Source: Flavobacterium sp. HSC-32F16
Lineage (GTDB): Bacteria; Bacteroidota; Bacteroidia; Flavobacteriales; Flavobacteriaceae
Direction of reading: 5' to 3'
NCBI RefSeq assembly: GCF_024171645.1
Contig: NZ_JALKAC010000009.1
Span: 186,001-250,000, forward strand
Length of the DNA stretch: 64,000 nucleotides
In this document: positions 26,357-34,823 of the stretch, piece after piece
Layout: every line of letters begins with the position of its first letter
Position numbering within the stretch: the stretch's first letter is position 1
Notes under the pieces: model-generated
Seen by the model: only the letters and a program-made list of their open reading frames with translations
The model's database searches: none
Told to the model about the DNA's origin: nothing
Translations under genes and position numbers: made by a program

Positions 26357-27829
26357 ATGACAGATCTTTCAAAATCTCACCGCATTCTTTTTTTCAACAC
26401 TTTAGCCTTCGTGGTTTGTTTTGCCTGCTGGACGCTAAATGGAGTATTAGTTACTTTTTTAACCGATAGAGGAATCTTTGAATGGACCGTCGTCGAAACA
26501 GGATGGCTCTTGGGAATTCCCATTTTAACAGGTTCTATAATGCGTTTGCCAATGGGAATCCTAACTGATAAATTTGGAGGAAAACCTGTTTTTTCCTGTT
26601 TACTGATTTTATCTTCAATACCGCTTTTTTTATTACCATTTGCATATAGTTTCTGGACTTTTGCCATTTTAAGTTTTTTGTTTGGAATGGTGGGAACCAG
26701 TTTTGCAATTGGCGTAGGATATACATCAGTCTATTATCCAAAAGAATGGCAGGGAAGAGCATTGGGTATTTTTGGAATGGGAAACTCCGGTGCTGCACTG
26801 ACAACCTTTCTTGCACCGAGTTTATTGACAAAATTTTCCGAGAGTGATCCGGAAAACGGATGGAAATGGCTTCCTGTTATTTACGGATCGGCTTTATTAG
26901 TAATGGGAATTGTTTTTCTCGTCTTTACAAAAAATAAAAAAGTCGAAGCACAGTCTAAAACCGTTTCACAATTATTAAAACCACTTCAAAGAGCAAGAGT
27001 CTGGCGATTCGGGCTGTATTACTTTCTTGTTTTCGGCTCATTTGTAGCATTTTCGCAATGGCTTCTACCTAATTTTTTAAATGTATACCACACCACTTTA
27101 GTAATGGGCGGACTTTTTGCCGCATTATTTAGTCTTCCATCTGGCGTTATACGTGCTTACGGAGGATTTTTATCTGATAAATTTGGAGCACGAAAAGTAA
27201 TGTATTGGGTCTTAAGTTCATCAGTAATACTAAGCTTTCTATTGATGTTTCCTAAAATGGATATTACCACGTCAGGATCTGGACTTGTAGCCTCAAAAGC
27301 AGGAACAGTAACCAAGGTTTCTGAAAATGAAATTGTTGTGGGAGGTAAAACATATCCCATTACACAAGAAGATAAAGATGCTGTACACAATCAATACTTT
27401 CCCTCTAAAAAATCATGGCAGGAAGTTGTTGTAGAACAAAATCAGCAAGTTCAAAAGAAAGATTTATTAGCCGAAGGAATAACCCAGATCCATTTTGAAG
27501 CCAATATGTGGGTATATTTAGTTCTGGTTATTTTAATTGGCGCAGCGTGGGGAATTGGTTCGGCTGCAGTTTACAAACATATCCCGGATTATTTTCCAAA
27601 TGAAGTCGGCGTAATTGGCGGCATGGTCGGTTTGCTTGGCGGATTAGGCGGTTTTTTCGGGCCGATTATTTTCGGCTATCTTTTAAGTTTTACCGGTTTA
27701 TGGACCAGTTCGTGGATGTTTATACTCGTTGTTTCTTTAATCTGTTTAATCTGGATGCATCGCGTTGTGGTGAGTTTAATGAAAGAGAAATCGCCAGAGT
27801 ATGCAAAAGATATGGATAGAAAACACTAA
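26357..27829 (+). CDS. narK: NarK-like MFS nitrate/nitrite transporter with extra loop domain
   Basis: 490 residues, twelve-helix MFS type. Nitrate-porter features are present: FACWTLNGVLVTFL in helix 1, RLPMGILTDKFGG, the nitrate signature-like stretches GMVGTSFAIGVGYTSVYYPKEWQG and GNSGAALTTFLAPSLL, and GGMVGLLGGLGGFFGPIIFGYLL. Between helices, about residues 300-382, it carries an ~80-residue insertion (TVTKVSENEIVVGGKTYPI...) absent from ordinary NarK. A close paralogue lies at 50119-51624. It leads a + strand run with cytochrome b and nitrate reductase, so nitrate uptake or nitrite export is the likely role. Confidence 0.92.
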   Translation: MTDLSKSHRILFFNTLAFVVCFACWTLNGVLVTFLTDRGIFEWTVVETGWLLGIPILTGSIMRLPMGILTDKFGGKPVFSCLLILSSIPLFLLPFAYSFWTFAILSFLFGMVGTSFAIGVGYTSVYYPKEWQGRALGIFGMGNSGAALTTFLAPSLLTKFSESDPENGWKWLPVIYGSALLVMGIVFLVFTKNKKVEAQSKTVSQLLKPLQRARVWRFGLYYFLVFGSFVAFSQWLLPNFLNVYHTTLVMGGLFAALFSLPSGVIRAYGGFLSDKFGARKVMYWVLSSSVILSFLLMFPKMDITTSGSGLVASKAGTVTKVSENEIVVGGKTYPITQEDKDAVHNQYFPSKKSWQEVVVEQNQQVQKKDLLAEGITQIHFEANMWVYLVLVILIGAAWGIGSAAVYKHIPDYFPNEVGVIGGMVGLLGGLGGFFGPIIFGYLLSFTGLWTSSWMFILVVSLICLIWMHRVVVSLMKEKSPEYAKDMDRKH

Positions 27830-27840
27830 AAAAAGTACAA

Positions 27841-28890
27841 ATGAAAAATAAAACGTTTAATACCAAAGCCATACTGGTTGCATCATTAGTTTCGGTACTA
27901 ACAATTGTGCTTGTGTTTTATGGGTCAAGAAAATTACAAAATTTTGATGCAGCGCTTGTAACTTATTTATTTGGAACCATATTCGCTTTCTTCGGAATCG
28001 TCTACCGATATACCGTTTGGCTGCAAAGACCGCCAACATGGATGTATTTTAAAAGAAGCATCAAATTTCTTTTTACGGGTAAAGTCTTTTCACATTTATT
28101 TTTTTTAGGAAAAGAATCTGTAGAAAATATTGTAATCCAGAAATTCATTTATCCACGAAGCAGATGGCGGTGGTTTGCCCATTTTTGTATTGCTTTAGGA
28201 TGTTTATCGGCATTTGCTATTACGATTCCGCTTACATTTGGATGGATACATTTTACGCTGGCGCCAAATTCAATTTCCATTTACGAAGCACATTTCTTCG
28301 GATTTAAAATGATGGATTTTCAAATAGGGTCCATTTTGGCATTCCTTATTTTTCATGCCTTAAATTGGTCATCATGGCTCGTTATAATTGGATCTGTTTA
28401 TTATTTAAGAAGAAGATTAACCAATCCCGGATTAATAGCAACCCAGACTTTTGAAGGAGATTTATTGCCTCTTATTTTATTGATCGCAATATCAGTTACC
28501 GGATTATGCCTCACTTATTCCTACCAATTCATGAAAGGCTTTGCGTATGATTTCCTTGCCGTTATACATGCCATAACCGTAATTATGTTTTTGATATGGA
28601 TTCCTTTTGGAAAATTCTTTCACATCATACAGCGTCCGGCACAAATTGGAGCTCATATTTATAAGAAAGAAGGAATCAAAAAAGGAATGGCAGTCTGTCC
28701 GCATACAGGCGAAGAATTTGCCACACAATTACATATCGACGATTTAAAAATTGTAACCAAAGAACTGGGTTTTGATTTTACCCACGAAGACGGAACTTCT
28801 CACCTCGACCTAAGCCCCGAAGGTAAAAGATCCCGTTTAGCACAAGCACATTTAAAAGCAAGAGTAGAAGGCGGAAATTTATTTGGATAA
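27841..28890 (+). CDS. NarI-like membrane cytochrome b subunit
   Basis: 349 residues with about six hydrophobic helices and His residues placed inside helices (WFAHFCIALG, LIFHALNW, FLAVIHAITVIMF), as expected for a di-heme cytochrome b that oxidises quinol. A soluble C-terminal tail of ~85 residues holds CPHTGEEF and an acidic stretch. It starts 11 bases after narK and precedes the molybdoenzyme, ferredoxin and Rieske genes. The likely role is to pass electrons between the quinone pool and the nitrate reductase. The call rests on topology, His placement and neighbours rather than a diagnostic motif. Confidence 0.65.
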   Translation: MKNKTFNTKAILVASLVSVLTIVLVFYGSRKLQNFDAALVTYLFGTIFAFFGIVYRYTVWLQRPPTWMYFKRSIKFLFTGKVFSHLFFLGKESVENIVIQKFIYPRSRWRWFAHFCIALGCLSAFAITIPLTFGWIHFTLAPNSISIYEAHFFGFKMMDFQIGSILAFLIFHALNWSSWLVIIGSVYYLRRRLTNPGLIATQTFEGDLLPLILLIAISVTGLCLTYSYQFMKGFAYDFLAVIHAITVIMFLIWIPFGKFFHIIQRPAQIGAHIYKKEGIKKGMAVCPHTGEEFATQLHIDDLKIVTKELGFDFTHEDGTSHLDLSPEGKRSRLAQAHLKARVEGGNLFG

Positions 28891-28901
28891 TTTATAAAAG
28901 T

Positions 28902-29009
28902 TTCAAGTTTGAGGTTTCAGGTTTCAAGTTCCGAACAGAGCGTAAAACATTAAATACAATTTATAAATTTTCAAGTTCCACACAGAACTTCAAACCTGAA
29001 ACTTGAAAC
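28902..29009. repeat. Inverted repeat built from GTTTCAR units
   Basis: Left part 28902-28930 contains TTTCAAGTTTGAGGTTTCAG and right part 28985-29009 contains the inverse (AAACCTGAAACTTGAAAC). Related elements occur at 42130-42190, 60650-60805 and 62278-62305. It lies between the cytochrome b and nitrate reductase genes and would fold into a long hairpin in the operon mRNA. Confidence 0.7.
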
Positions 29010-29027
29010 AAAAAAGAACAAAAAAAA

Positions 29028-31244
29028 ATGGCAAAACTACCCGTATCAACAGAAAAAATAATTGAGGCATTTGGGCCGCATTTAAATTACGCGCCAGTAG
29101 ATGGTTACGATGGAAGAGACGAACCGGATGAGGTTGTAAAAACACATTGTTGTTTTTGCGGGATGCAGTGCGGGATTCAGCTATTAGTAAAAGAAAATAA
29201 AGTAGTAGGTTTTGAACCGTGGATGGAATTTCCGTTTAACGAAGGTCGTTTATGTCCAAAAGGCGTTCAAAGATATTTGCAGAATAATCACCCAGACAGG
29301 CTTTTACATCCTATAAAGAGAGTAGAAGGAAAAGGTTTTGAAAAAATTTCGTGGGACGAAGCTTTCGATAAAACTATTTCAGAAATAGAACGTATTCAGG
29401 AAAAATACGGAAAACACGCATTCTCAATGTTATCTGGGGTTTCATTAACCAACGAAAAGAGTTATTTAGTTGGAAAATTTGCCCGTGTTGCTTTAAAAAC
29501 AAGAAATCTCGATTACAACGGAAGATTATGTATGGTAAGCGCCGGAGCCGGAAATAAAAAAGCATTTGGCTTAGACCGCGCCTCAAATAATTATTCAGAT
29601 TTAGAATATGCCGAAGTTATCATTGTAACCGGTGCCAATATAAGCGAAACGTTTCCAACTTTAACACATTGGATTTGGAAAGCCAGAGATCGCGGTGCAA
29701 AATTGATTGTCATTGATCCAAGAATGATTCCGCTTGCCAGAACGGCTGATATTCACTTAGATGTAAAACCCGGAACCGATTCGGCTTTATACGGTGCGAT
29801 GCTCAAATATCTGGTAGATCACGATATGCTTGATCATGATTTTATTGATAATTATACATCAGGATTTCAGGAAACAATCGATGCCGTAAAAGACTATACT
29901 CTGGAATGGGCAGAAGAAGTTACCGGAATCAATAAAGAAAAAATAAAAGCTGCCGCAGATTTATGGGGAAAAGCGAAAACAAGCTTTTTGCTTCATGCCA
30001 GAGGAATTGAGCATCATTCAAAAGGTGTTGATAATGTTTTGGGTTGTATCAATCTCGTTTTGGCAACAGGAAGAATTGGAAGACCGTATTGCGGTTACGG
30101 AACGATCACCGGACAAGGAAATGGTCAGGGCGGAAGAGAACACGGACATAAATGCGATCAATTGCCCGGAAATAGAGATATTGAAAACCCGGAACACAGA
30201 AAATATATTTCGCAGGTTTGGGGAATAGACGAAAAAGATATGCCCGGAAAAGGACTTACGGCCTATGAAATTATCGAAGCGATTCACAGAGATGAAATCA
30301 AAGGATTAATTTCAATTTGTTTCAATCCGCTGGTTTCGCTTCCTAACAATAATTATGTTCGTTCGGCATTAGAAAAATTGGAATTTTATGTTTGTATCGA
30401 TTTCTTTTTAAATGAAACTGCCCGTCATGCTGATATTGTTTTGGCTGGCTCTTTACAAGAAGAAGAAGAAGGAACGACAACTTCGGCAGAAGGACGCGTT
30501 ATCCGAATAAGACAGGCTGTAACTCCTCCGGGAGAAGCCAGAACCGATACTTCGATCTTATTAGAAATAGCCAAAAGACTGGGCGAAGAAGATAAATTTA
30601 CTTATAATAACAGTGAAGAAATTTTTAACGAATTGCGTGTCGCTTCAAAAGGCGGAACAGCAGACTATTTTGGAATTACCTATAAAAAAGTAGAAGATAA
30701 AATGGGTGTTTTCTGGCCTTGTCCAACCGAAGATCATCCGGGAACGCCAAGACTTTGGGAAGATAAAAAGTTTAAAACCCCAGACGGAAAAGCGCATTTT
30801 AATCCCGCGCCCTATAAACTTCCGGGTGAAGTTACAGATGATGAATATCCAATAACATTAACAACTGGCCGCGTTGTTTCGCAATATTTGAGCGGTACCC
30901 AAACACGCCGAATTGGAAAATTAGTTGATCAGTTTCCGGAACCAATGTTAGAAATTCATCCTGAACTCGCCGCTAAATACGGCATCAAACAAAGAGAATT
31001 AGTAAGAGTGGCAACACGACGCGGAGAAGGAATTTTTCCTGCCAATATTGTTGAAACGATTAGAAAAGATACCGTTTTCATTCCGTATCACTGGCCGGGA
31101 CATAAATCGGCCAATCAATTAACACCTGGAACTTTAGATCCTATTTCTAAAATTCCGGAATTTAAAGTCTGCGCTTGTTTACTAGAACCGCAGGGAAAAA
31201 TTGCACCGCCGGCCAAAGAATCAGAAGCGTATGCCAGTATTTAA
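29028..31244 (+). CDS. Molybdopterin-dependent nitrate reductase catalytic subunit (Nas/Nap type)
   Basis: 738 residues. The N-terminal [4Fe-4S] motif reads CCFCGMQCGIQ...GRLCPKG, with the spacing of the NasA/NapA/FdhF group. GRLCMVSAGAGNKKAFG supplies the likely Mo-ligating Cys. Later blocks, GTITGQGNGQGGREHGHKCDQLPG, CFNPLVSLPNN and the molydopterin-dinucleotide domain LTTGRVVSQYLSGTQTRR, are typical. There is no Tat signal, so it is cytoplasmic. With the upstream cytochrome b and downstream ferredoxin and Rieske genes it forms an apparently membrane-linked module. Nitrate is the best substrate guess from neighbours; another oxyanion cannot be excluded. Confidence 0.88.
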   Translation: MAKLPVSTEKIIEAFGPHLNYAPVDGYDGRDEPDEVVKTHCCFCGMQCGIQLLVKENKVVGFEPWMEFPFNEGRLCPKGVQRYLQNNHPDRLLHPIKRVEGKGFEKISWDEAFDKTISEIERIQEKYGKHAFSMLSGVSLTNEKSYLVGKFARVALKTRNLDYNGRLCMVSAGAGNKKAFGLDRASNNYSDLEYAEVIIVTGANISETFPTLTHWIWKARDRGAKLIVIDPRMIPLARTADIHLDVKPGTDSALYGAMLKYLVDHDMLDHDFIDNYTSGFQETIDAVKDYTLEWAEEVTGINKEKIKAAADLWGKAKTSFLLHARGIEHHSKGVDNVLGCINLVLATGRIGRPYCGYGTITGQGNGQGGREHGHKCDQLPGNRDIENPEHRKYISQVWGIDEKDMPGKGLTAYEIIEAIHRDEIKGLISICFNPLVSLPNNNYVRSALEKLEFYVCIDFFLNETARHADIVLAGSLQEEEEGTTTSAEGRVIRIRQAVTPPGEARTDTSILLEIAKRLGEEDKFTYNNSEEIFNELRVASKGGTADYFGITYKKVEDKMGVFWPCPTEDHPGTPRLWEDKKFKTPDGKAHFNPAPYKLPGEVTDDEYPITLTTGRVVSQYLSGTQTRRIGKLVDQFPEPMLEIHPELAAKYGIKQRELVRVATRRGEGIFPANIVETIRKDTVFIPYHWPGHKSANQLTPGTLDPISKIPEFKVCACLLEPQGKIAPPAKESEAYASI

Positions 31245-31262
31245 TCTGTAAAAAAGGAACTT

Positions 31263-31832
31263 ATGAATTTGACTAATTTTAATACCAGCGAAGAATTTTT
31301 TGTAGACATGCAGCGCTGCATTGGCTGTAAAGCCTGTGAAATGGCCTGCGCCGAATGTGAAACTAACGGCCAGCAGACTTTAATCAGTGTTAATTATGTC
31401 GATCGTTCTTCAACTATTCAAACCACAGTTCAGGTTTGTATGCATTGCGAAGATCCGGTTTGTGCTAATGTGTGTCCGGCAGATGCTATTTCGCAGGACG
31501 AATTTGGCATTGTGCATACCGCAAATACAGAAAGATGTATAGGATGCTCAAACTGCGTTATGGCTTGTCCTTTTGGAGTACCAAAGAAAAATGAAGAGTA
31601 TGATTTGATGATGAAATGCAATATGTGTTACGACAGAACAAGCGTAGGTAAAAAACCAATGTGCGCCACAGTATGTCCAAGCGGTGCTTTGTTTTTTGGG
31701 ACCAAAGAGCAGATAGAAGAAATGAGACCTAATAGTACGCCAATTAACAACTTTATTTTTGGACAGGAAAAAGTCAAAACAAAAGTAAATATCATGATGC
31801 CAAAAGGCAGTACAGAATTAAGAATCTATTAA
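31263..31832 (+). CDS. Four-cluster 4Fe-4S ferredoxin-like electron transfer subunit
   Basis: 189 residues with four Cys groups of the NrfC/DmsB/PhsB kind: CIGCKACEMACAEC, CMHCEDPVCANVCPADAI, CIGCSNCVMACPFG and CNMCYDRT...CATVCPSGAL. These subunits wire membrane quinol-active proteins to molybdoenzymes. It starts 18 bases after the nitrate reductase stop and ends 9 bases before the Rieske gene, so the three are co-transcribed. No signal peptide, consistent with a cytoplasmic complex. Confidence 0.93.
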   Translation: MNLTNFNTSEEFFVDMQRCIGCKACEMACAECETNGQQTLISVNYVDRSSTIQTTVQVCMHCEDPVCANVCPADAISQDEFGIVHTANTERCIGCSNCVMACPFGVPKKNEEYDLMMKCNMCYDRTSVGKKPMCATVCPSGALFFGTKEQIEEMRPNSTPINNFIFGQEKVKTKVNIMMPKGSTELRIY

Positions 31833-31841
31833 ATACAAGTC

Positions 31842-32354
31842 ATGTCAAAAGAAGATAATTTAAATCAAAACTGGAAAAAAGATTTCCCTGTTAAAAAGCA
31901 GGAATCAACTCAGGTCAGCCGACGCGATTTTGCTAAATTCCTGACTCTTGTTTCCGGCGGCTTAATGGTAGGAAGCGGATTTGTAACTGCAAAGGCTTTT
32001 TTACTGCCAAAAGAAGAAGTACAAGGCGAACATTTTATCTGCAATAAAGAAGATATTCCAGTAGGAGGAACCAGAGGATTTGTACTCGAAGGAAGCACAA
32101 TTCCGTATATTTTAGTTCATCTTGAAAATGGCGAATTCAGGGCTTATGAACAAAAATGCACACATCTTTCCTGTTCTGTGTATTACAAACCCGGAACCGG
32201 AATTATACATTGTCCCTGCCACGAAGGATCATTTGATGCCATGACCGGAGATGTAATTGCAGGCCCGCCGCCAAGAGCTTTGCCACAGCTAGAAGTGGTA
32301 TTTAAAGAAAATGCTGTTTTTGTAAAAGCATTAATACAGAAAAAAGAAAGCTGA
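31842..32354 (+). CDS. Tat-anchored Rieske [2Fe-2S] protein
   Basis: 170 residues. A twin-arginine motif (SRRDFAKF, about residue 27) precedes a hydrophobic helix (LTLVSGGLMVGSGFVTA), so it is likely Tat-exported and membrane-anchored. The Rieske centre is CTHLSC...CPCHEGSF, giving the C-x-H and C-x2-H ligand pairs. With a cytochrome b two genes upstream it could form a quinol-oxidising unit. A Rieske protein beside a cytoplasmic Nas-type reductase is unusual; it may instead act on the periplasmic side of the same quinone loop. Confidence 0.92.
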   Translation: MSKEDNLNQNWKKDFPVKKQESTQVSRRDFAKFLTLVSGGLMVGSGFVTAKAFLLPKEEVQGEHFICNKEDIPVGGTRGFVLEGSTIPYILVHLENGEFRAYEQKCTHLSCSVYYKPGTGIIHCPCHEGSFDAMTGDVIAGPPPRALPQLEVVFKENAVFVKALIQKKES

Positions 32355-32378
32355 TTTGTATAATTTAAATTAAGAAGC

Positions 32379-32627
32379 ATGAGTACTTTTAGACGAAGTC
32401 AGAACCGAGCCAATCCTAACAAATTGAACAATATACTTTCAACCCTTATTTTTATTTTGATTTTAAATGTAAGCATTCAAATCTGGCTTTTGTATGCCTC
32501 ATTAAACAATGCTTTAGATAATAATAAAGAAATTTTAGTTCCCGCTTTTATAGCCTCGGCAGTACTGTTTTTTATTGGCTTTGCCTGGTTATATTATCTT
32601 CCAAAAGGGAATTTTAGAAAGAAATAA
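32379..32627 (+). CDS. Small two-helix membrane protein of the nitrate module
   Basis: 82 residues: a basic N-terminus (RRSQNRANPNKLN), a helix LSTLIFILILNVSIQIWLLYA, a short loop with DNNKE, a second helix FIASAVLFFIGFAWLYYL and a basic tail. It starts 24 bases after the Rieske stop. Size and topology suit a DUF6755-like accessory subunit of the membrane complex, but I do not recognise a function. Confidence 0.75.
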   Translation: MSTFRRSQNRANPNKLNNILSTLIFILILNVSIQIWLLYASLNNALDNNKEILVPAFIASAVLFFIGFAWLYYLPKGNFRKK

Positions 32628-32736
32628 ACACAAGCATTTAAAGTTTAAAAAAGCTATTTGAGTTTTTCTGAATGTATTTAAAAGAATAACGCTAAATTTA
32701 TATTTTTAAAAATATTTAAATACTAACGAAATAACT

Positions 32737-32757
32737 AAGTAAAAATACTTATATTTG
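32737..32757 (+). promoter_or_regulatory. moeA promoter: candidate FNR-like operator plus -7 box
   Basis: AAGTAAAAATACTT (32737-32750) matches AMGTA-N4-TACKT, also seen at 45780-45803 and 51703-51716. It abuts TATATTTG (32750-32757), a perfect TAnnTTTG -7 box, while the -33 position has no TTTG. That layout suggests control of moeA and the cofactor genes by the regulator binding this motif. Confidence 0.6.
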
Positions 32758-32793
32758 TAATAAGTATTTTTTCGCTTATAATAAAATAGCATA

Positions 32794-33966
32794 ATGATTA
32801 AAGTAGAAGAAGCCATAGCAATTATTGAAGCGAACAGTACAAAAATGCCAACGCAGTCAATTGCGGTCAGCAAAGCATTAGGTTACGTTTTAGCAGAAAA
32901 AGTAATCTCGCCAATAAATATGCCTCCATTTCGTCAGTCGGCGATGGACGGATATGCTTTTACTCACAGCATACGACACCAATACGATATTATTGGAACC
33001 TCTCAGGCTGGAGATCATTTAAATATAAAGCTAAAAAATACCGAAGCAGTTCGAATATTTACAGGCGCTTTTGTTCCGGACAATGCAGATACAGTTGTAA
33101 TGCAGGAACACGTAATGGCAAATAAAGATTCGATTTTAATTGCCACAATGCCCGAAAAAGCAGCAAATGTTCGCCCCAAAGGAGAACAAATAGCAAAAGA
33201 CGATATTGTTTTTGAAGCCAATACAATAATAACTCCTGCAGCGATAGGATTTCTGGCTGGTTTAGGAATTACTGAAGTTGAGGTTTACAAAAAGCCTAAA
33301 ACAGCTATTCTCGTAACAGGAAACGAATTAGTACAACCGGGAAAGAAATTAAAAAAAGGAAAGATTTTCGAAAGTAATTCCGTTATGCTTGAAGCGGCGC
33401 TTCAGACAATCGGAATCAAAAAAACAAAGATTTACAGAGTTAATGACAATCTCAAAGCCACTAAAAAAGCATTAAAAAGTATACTGAAGAAATATGATAT
33501 CGTTTTAATTTCCGGCGGAATTTCGGTAGGAGATTATGATTTTGTAAAAGAAGCCTTATTGCAAAACGGCGTCAAAGAGCTTTTTTATAAAATCAATCAA
33601 AAACCCGGAAAACCAATGTTCTTTGGTTCAAAAGAAGAAACTTTAGTTTTCGCTTTGCCTGGAAATCCGGCATCATCACTAACGAATTTTTACATTTATG
33701 TTTCGCCAGCGATAAAAAACAGAATCGGATTTTCTGAAATTCATAAAACAAAAGTAGTTCGAAAATTAAATTCGGATGTTAAAAACGATACAGGAAAAAC
33801 ATTGTTTTTAAAAGCAAAATACGACGAAACAAATGTCACAGTTTTAAACAGCCAAAGTTCGGCAATGCTCAATACATTTGCAGTGGCCAACAGTTTATTA
33901 ATAGTTCCCGAAAATATCGAACAATACAAAAAAGGACAATTAGTAACCCTTTTGCCGATTGATTAA
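32794..33966 (+). CDS. moeA: Molybdopterin molybdenumtransferase MoeA
   Basis: 390 residues. MoeA blocks are clear: PPFRQSAMDGYAF near the N-terminus, RIFTGAFVPDNADTVVMQEH, VRPKGEQI, VTGNELVQPGKKL, LISGGISVGDYDFVKEAL, KPGKPMFFG and LPGNPASSLTNF. It inserts molybdate into adenylylated molybdopterin in the cytoplasm. First gene of the cofactor series, with its own promoter-like region after a 166-base gap. Supplies cofactor for both nitrate reductases in this window. Confidence 0.97.
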   Translation: MIKVEEAIAIIEANSTKMPTQSIAVSKALGYVLAEKVISPINMPPFRQSAMDGYAFTHSIRHQYDIIGTSQAGDHLNIKLKNTEAVRIFTGAFVPDNADTVVMQEHVMANKDSILIATMPEKAANVRPKGEQIAKDDIVFEANTIITPAAIGFLAGLGITEVEVYKKPKTAILVTGNELVQPGKKLKKGKIFESNSVMLEAALQTIGIKKTKIYRVNDNLKATKKALKSILKKYDIVLISGGISVGDYDFVKEALLQNGVKELFYKINQKPGKPMFFGSKEETLVFALPGNPASSLTNFYIYVSPAIKNRIGFSEIHKTKVVRKLNSDVKNDTGKTLFLKAKYDETNVTVLNSQSSAMLNTFAVANSLLIVPENIEQYKKGQLVTLLPID

Positions 33967-33994
33967 ATGAGATTTTTTAGAAGATAGAATGAAG

Positions 33995-34050
33995 AGAATA
34001 GAATAAAGAGAATAGAATAAAGAGAATAGAATAAAGAGAATAGAATAAAG
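33995..34050. repeat. Four perfect tandem copies of a 14-bp unit
   Basis: The unit AGAATAGAATAAAG repeats at 33995, 34009, 34023 and 34037 without change, preceded by a degenerate copy (AGATAGAATGAAG). It lies just after the moeA stop. Perfect identity suggests a slippage-prone, possibly length-variable tract. Confidence 0.95.
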
Positions 34051-34121
34051 AATTTAAGGATTAAGATGAGAAGCGGTATATAATTTAAAACATACAGCTG
34101 AAAACTTGGAAAAAAAATGGC

Positions 34122-34155
34122 AAGTCCGTTTGTATACAAACAGCTTTGTGGACTT
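34122..34155 (+). other. Nested hairpin upstream of mobA
   Basis: AAGTCC (34122-34127) pairs with GGACTT (34150-34155), enclosing the 14-base palindrome GTTTGTATACAAAC (34128-34141). It sits about 100 bases before the mobA start in a 285-base gap and could be an RNA leader structure or a protein site. It matches no riboswitch class I can name. Confidence 0.4.
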
Positions 34156-34251
34156 AATTTAAAACAAACAATGAATAAAAAACCTTAAGGAACTTTGAGG
34201 TAAATTTTTTTTCTCATTTCAATCTGAAACCAGAAATAAAAAAGCAAAACC

Positions 34252-34818
34252 ATGGAAACAGTATTTATTCTTTGCGGCGGAAAAAGTTCTCGAATGCAGT
34301 CAGAGAAAGGCTTGGTTTTGTTTCAGGAAAAACCATTTATAGAACACATCATTAAGGCAATTTTGCCCATTACAGATCAAATAAAACTGATTACGGCATC
34401 AAAAGAATACGATTATCTGCCGTATGAAAAAATACCCGATCTGGTTTTAGACAAAGGTCCTTTAGGTGGTATTTATACCGCTTTATCCCATTCTGAAACT
34501 CAATTTAATTTGATTTTAAGCTGCGATATTCCGTTAATTTCAACCGAATTATTACAAGAATTAATTTCAAAACATACCGAAGAAGCCGGAATTACGGTGT
34601 TTGCTTCCGAAAGTAAAACACATCCATTAATTGGAATTTATTCAAAAAAGATTGTTCCGATTATTAAAAGCGCCATTGAAGCGGATGAATTAAAAATGAT
34701 GGATTTATTAGCTAAAGTGCCGCATCAAATTTTGAATATAGAAGAAAGTAAAAACTTTCCTTTAACAAATATTAATTCGGCCGACGAATTAAATGATCTG
34801 AATATCAATTTAAGTTAA
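34252..34818 (+). CDS. mobA: Molybdenum cofactor guanylyltransferase MobA
   Basis: 188 residues. The nucleotidyltransferase N-terminus FILCGGKSSRMQSEKGLVLF matches the LxGGxSxRMGxDK motif; LDKGPLGGIYTAL and LILSCDIPLIS (Asp for metal) are the other MobA blocks. It adds GMP to molybdopterin to form the (bis-)MGD used by Nas-type nitrate reductases. Six bases before cobA, in the cofactor operon. Confidence 0.95.
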   Translation: METVFILCGGKSSRMQSEKGLVLFQEKPFIEHIIKAILPITDQIKLITASKEYDYLPYEKIPDLVLDKGPLGGIYTALSHSETQFNLILSCDIPLISTELLQELISKHTEEAGITVFASESKTHPLIGIYSKKIVPIIKSAIEADELKMMDLLAKVPHQILNIEESKNFPLTNINSADELNDLNINLS

Positions 34819-34823
34819 AGATT

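Noticed and set aside
33982..34050. CRISPR-like array
   Set aside because: The 14-bp units are contiguous with no spacers; this is a simple tandem repeat. No CRISPR array or cas gene was seen anywhere in the window.
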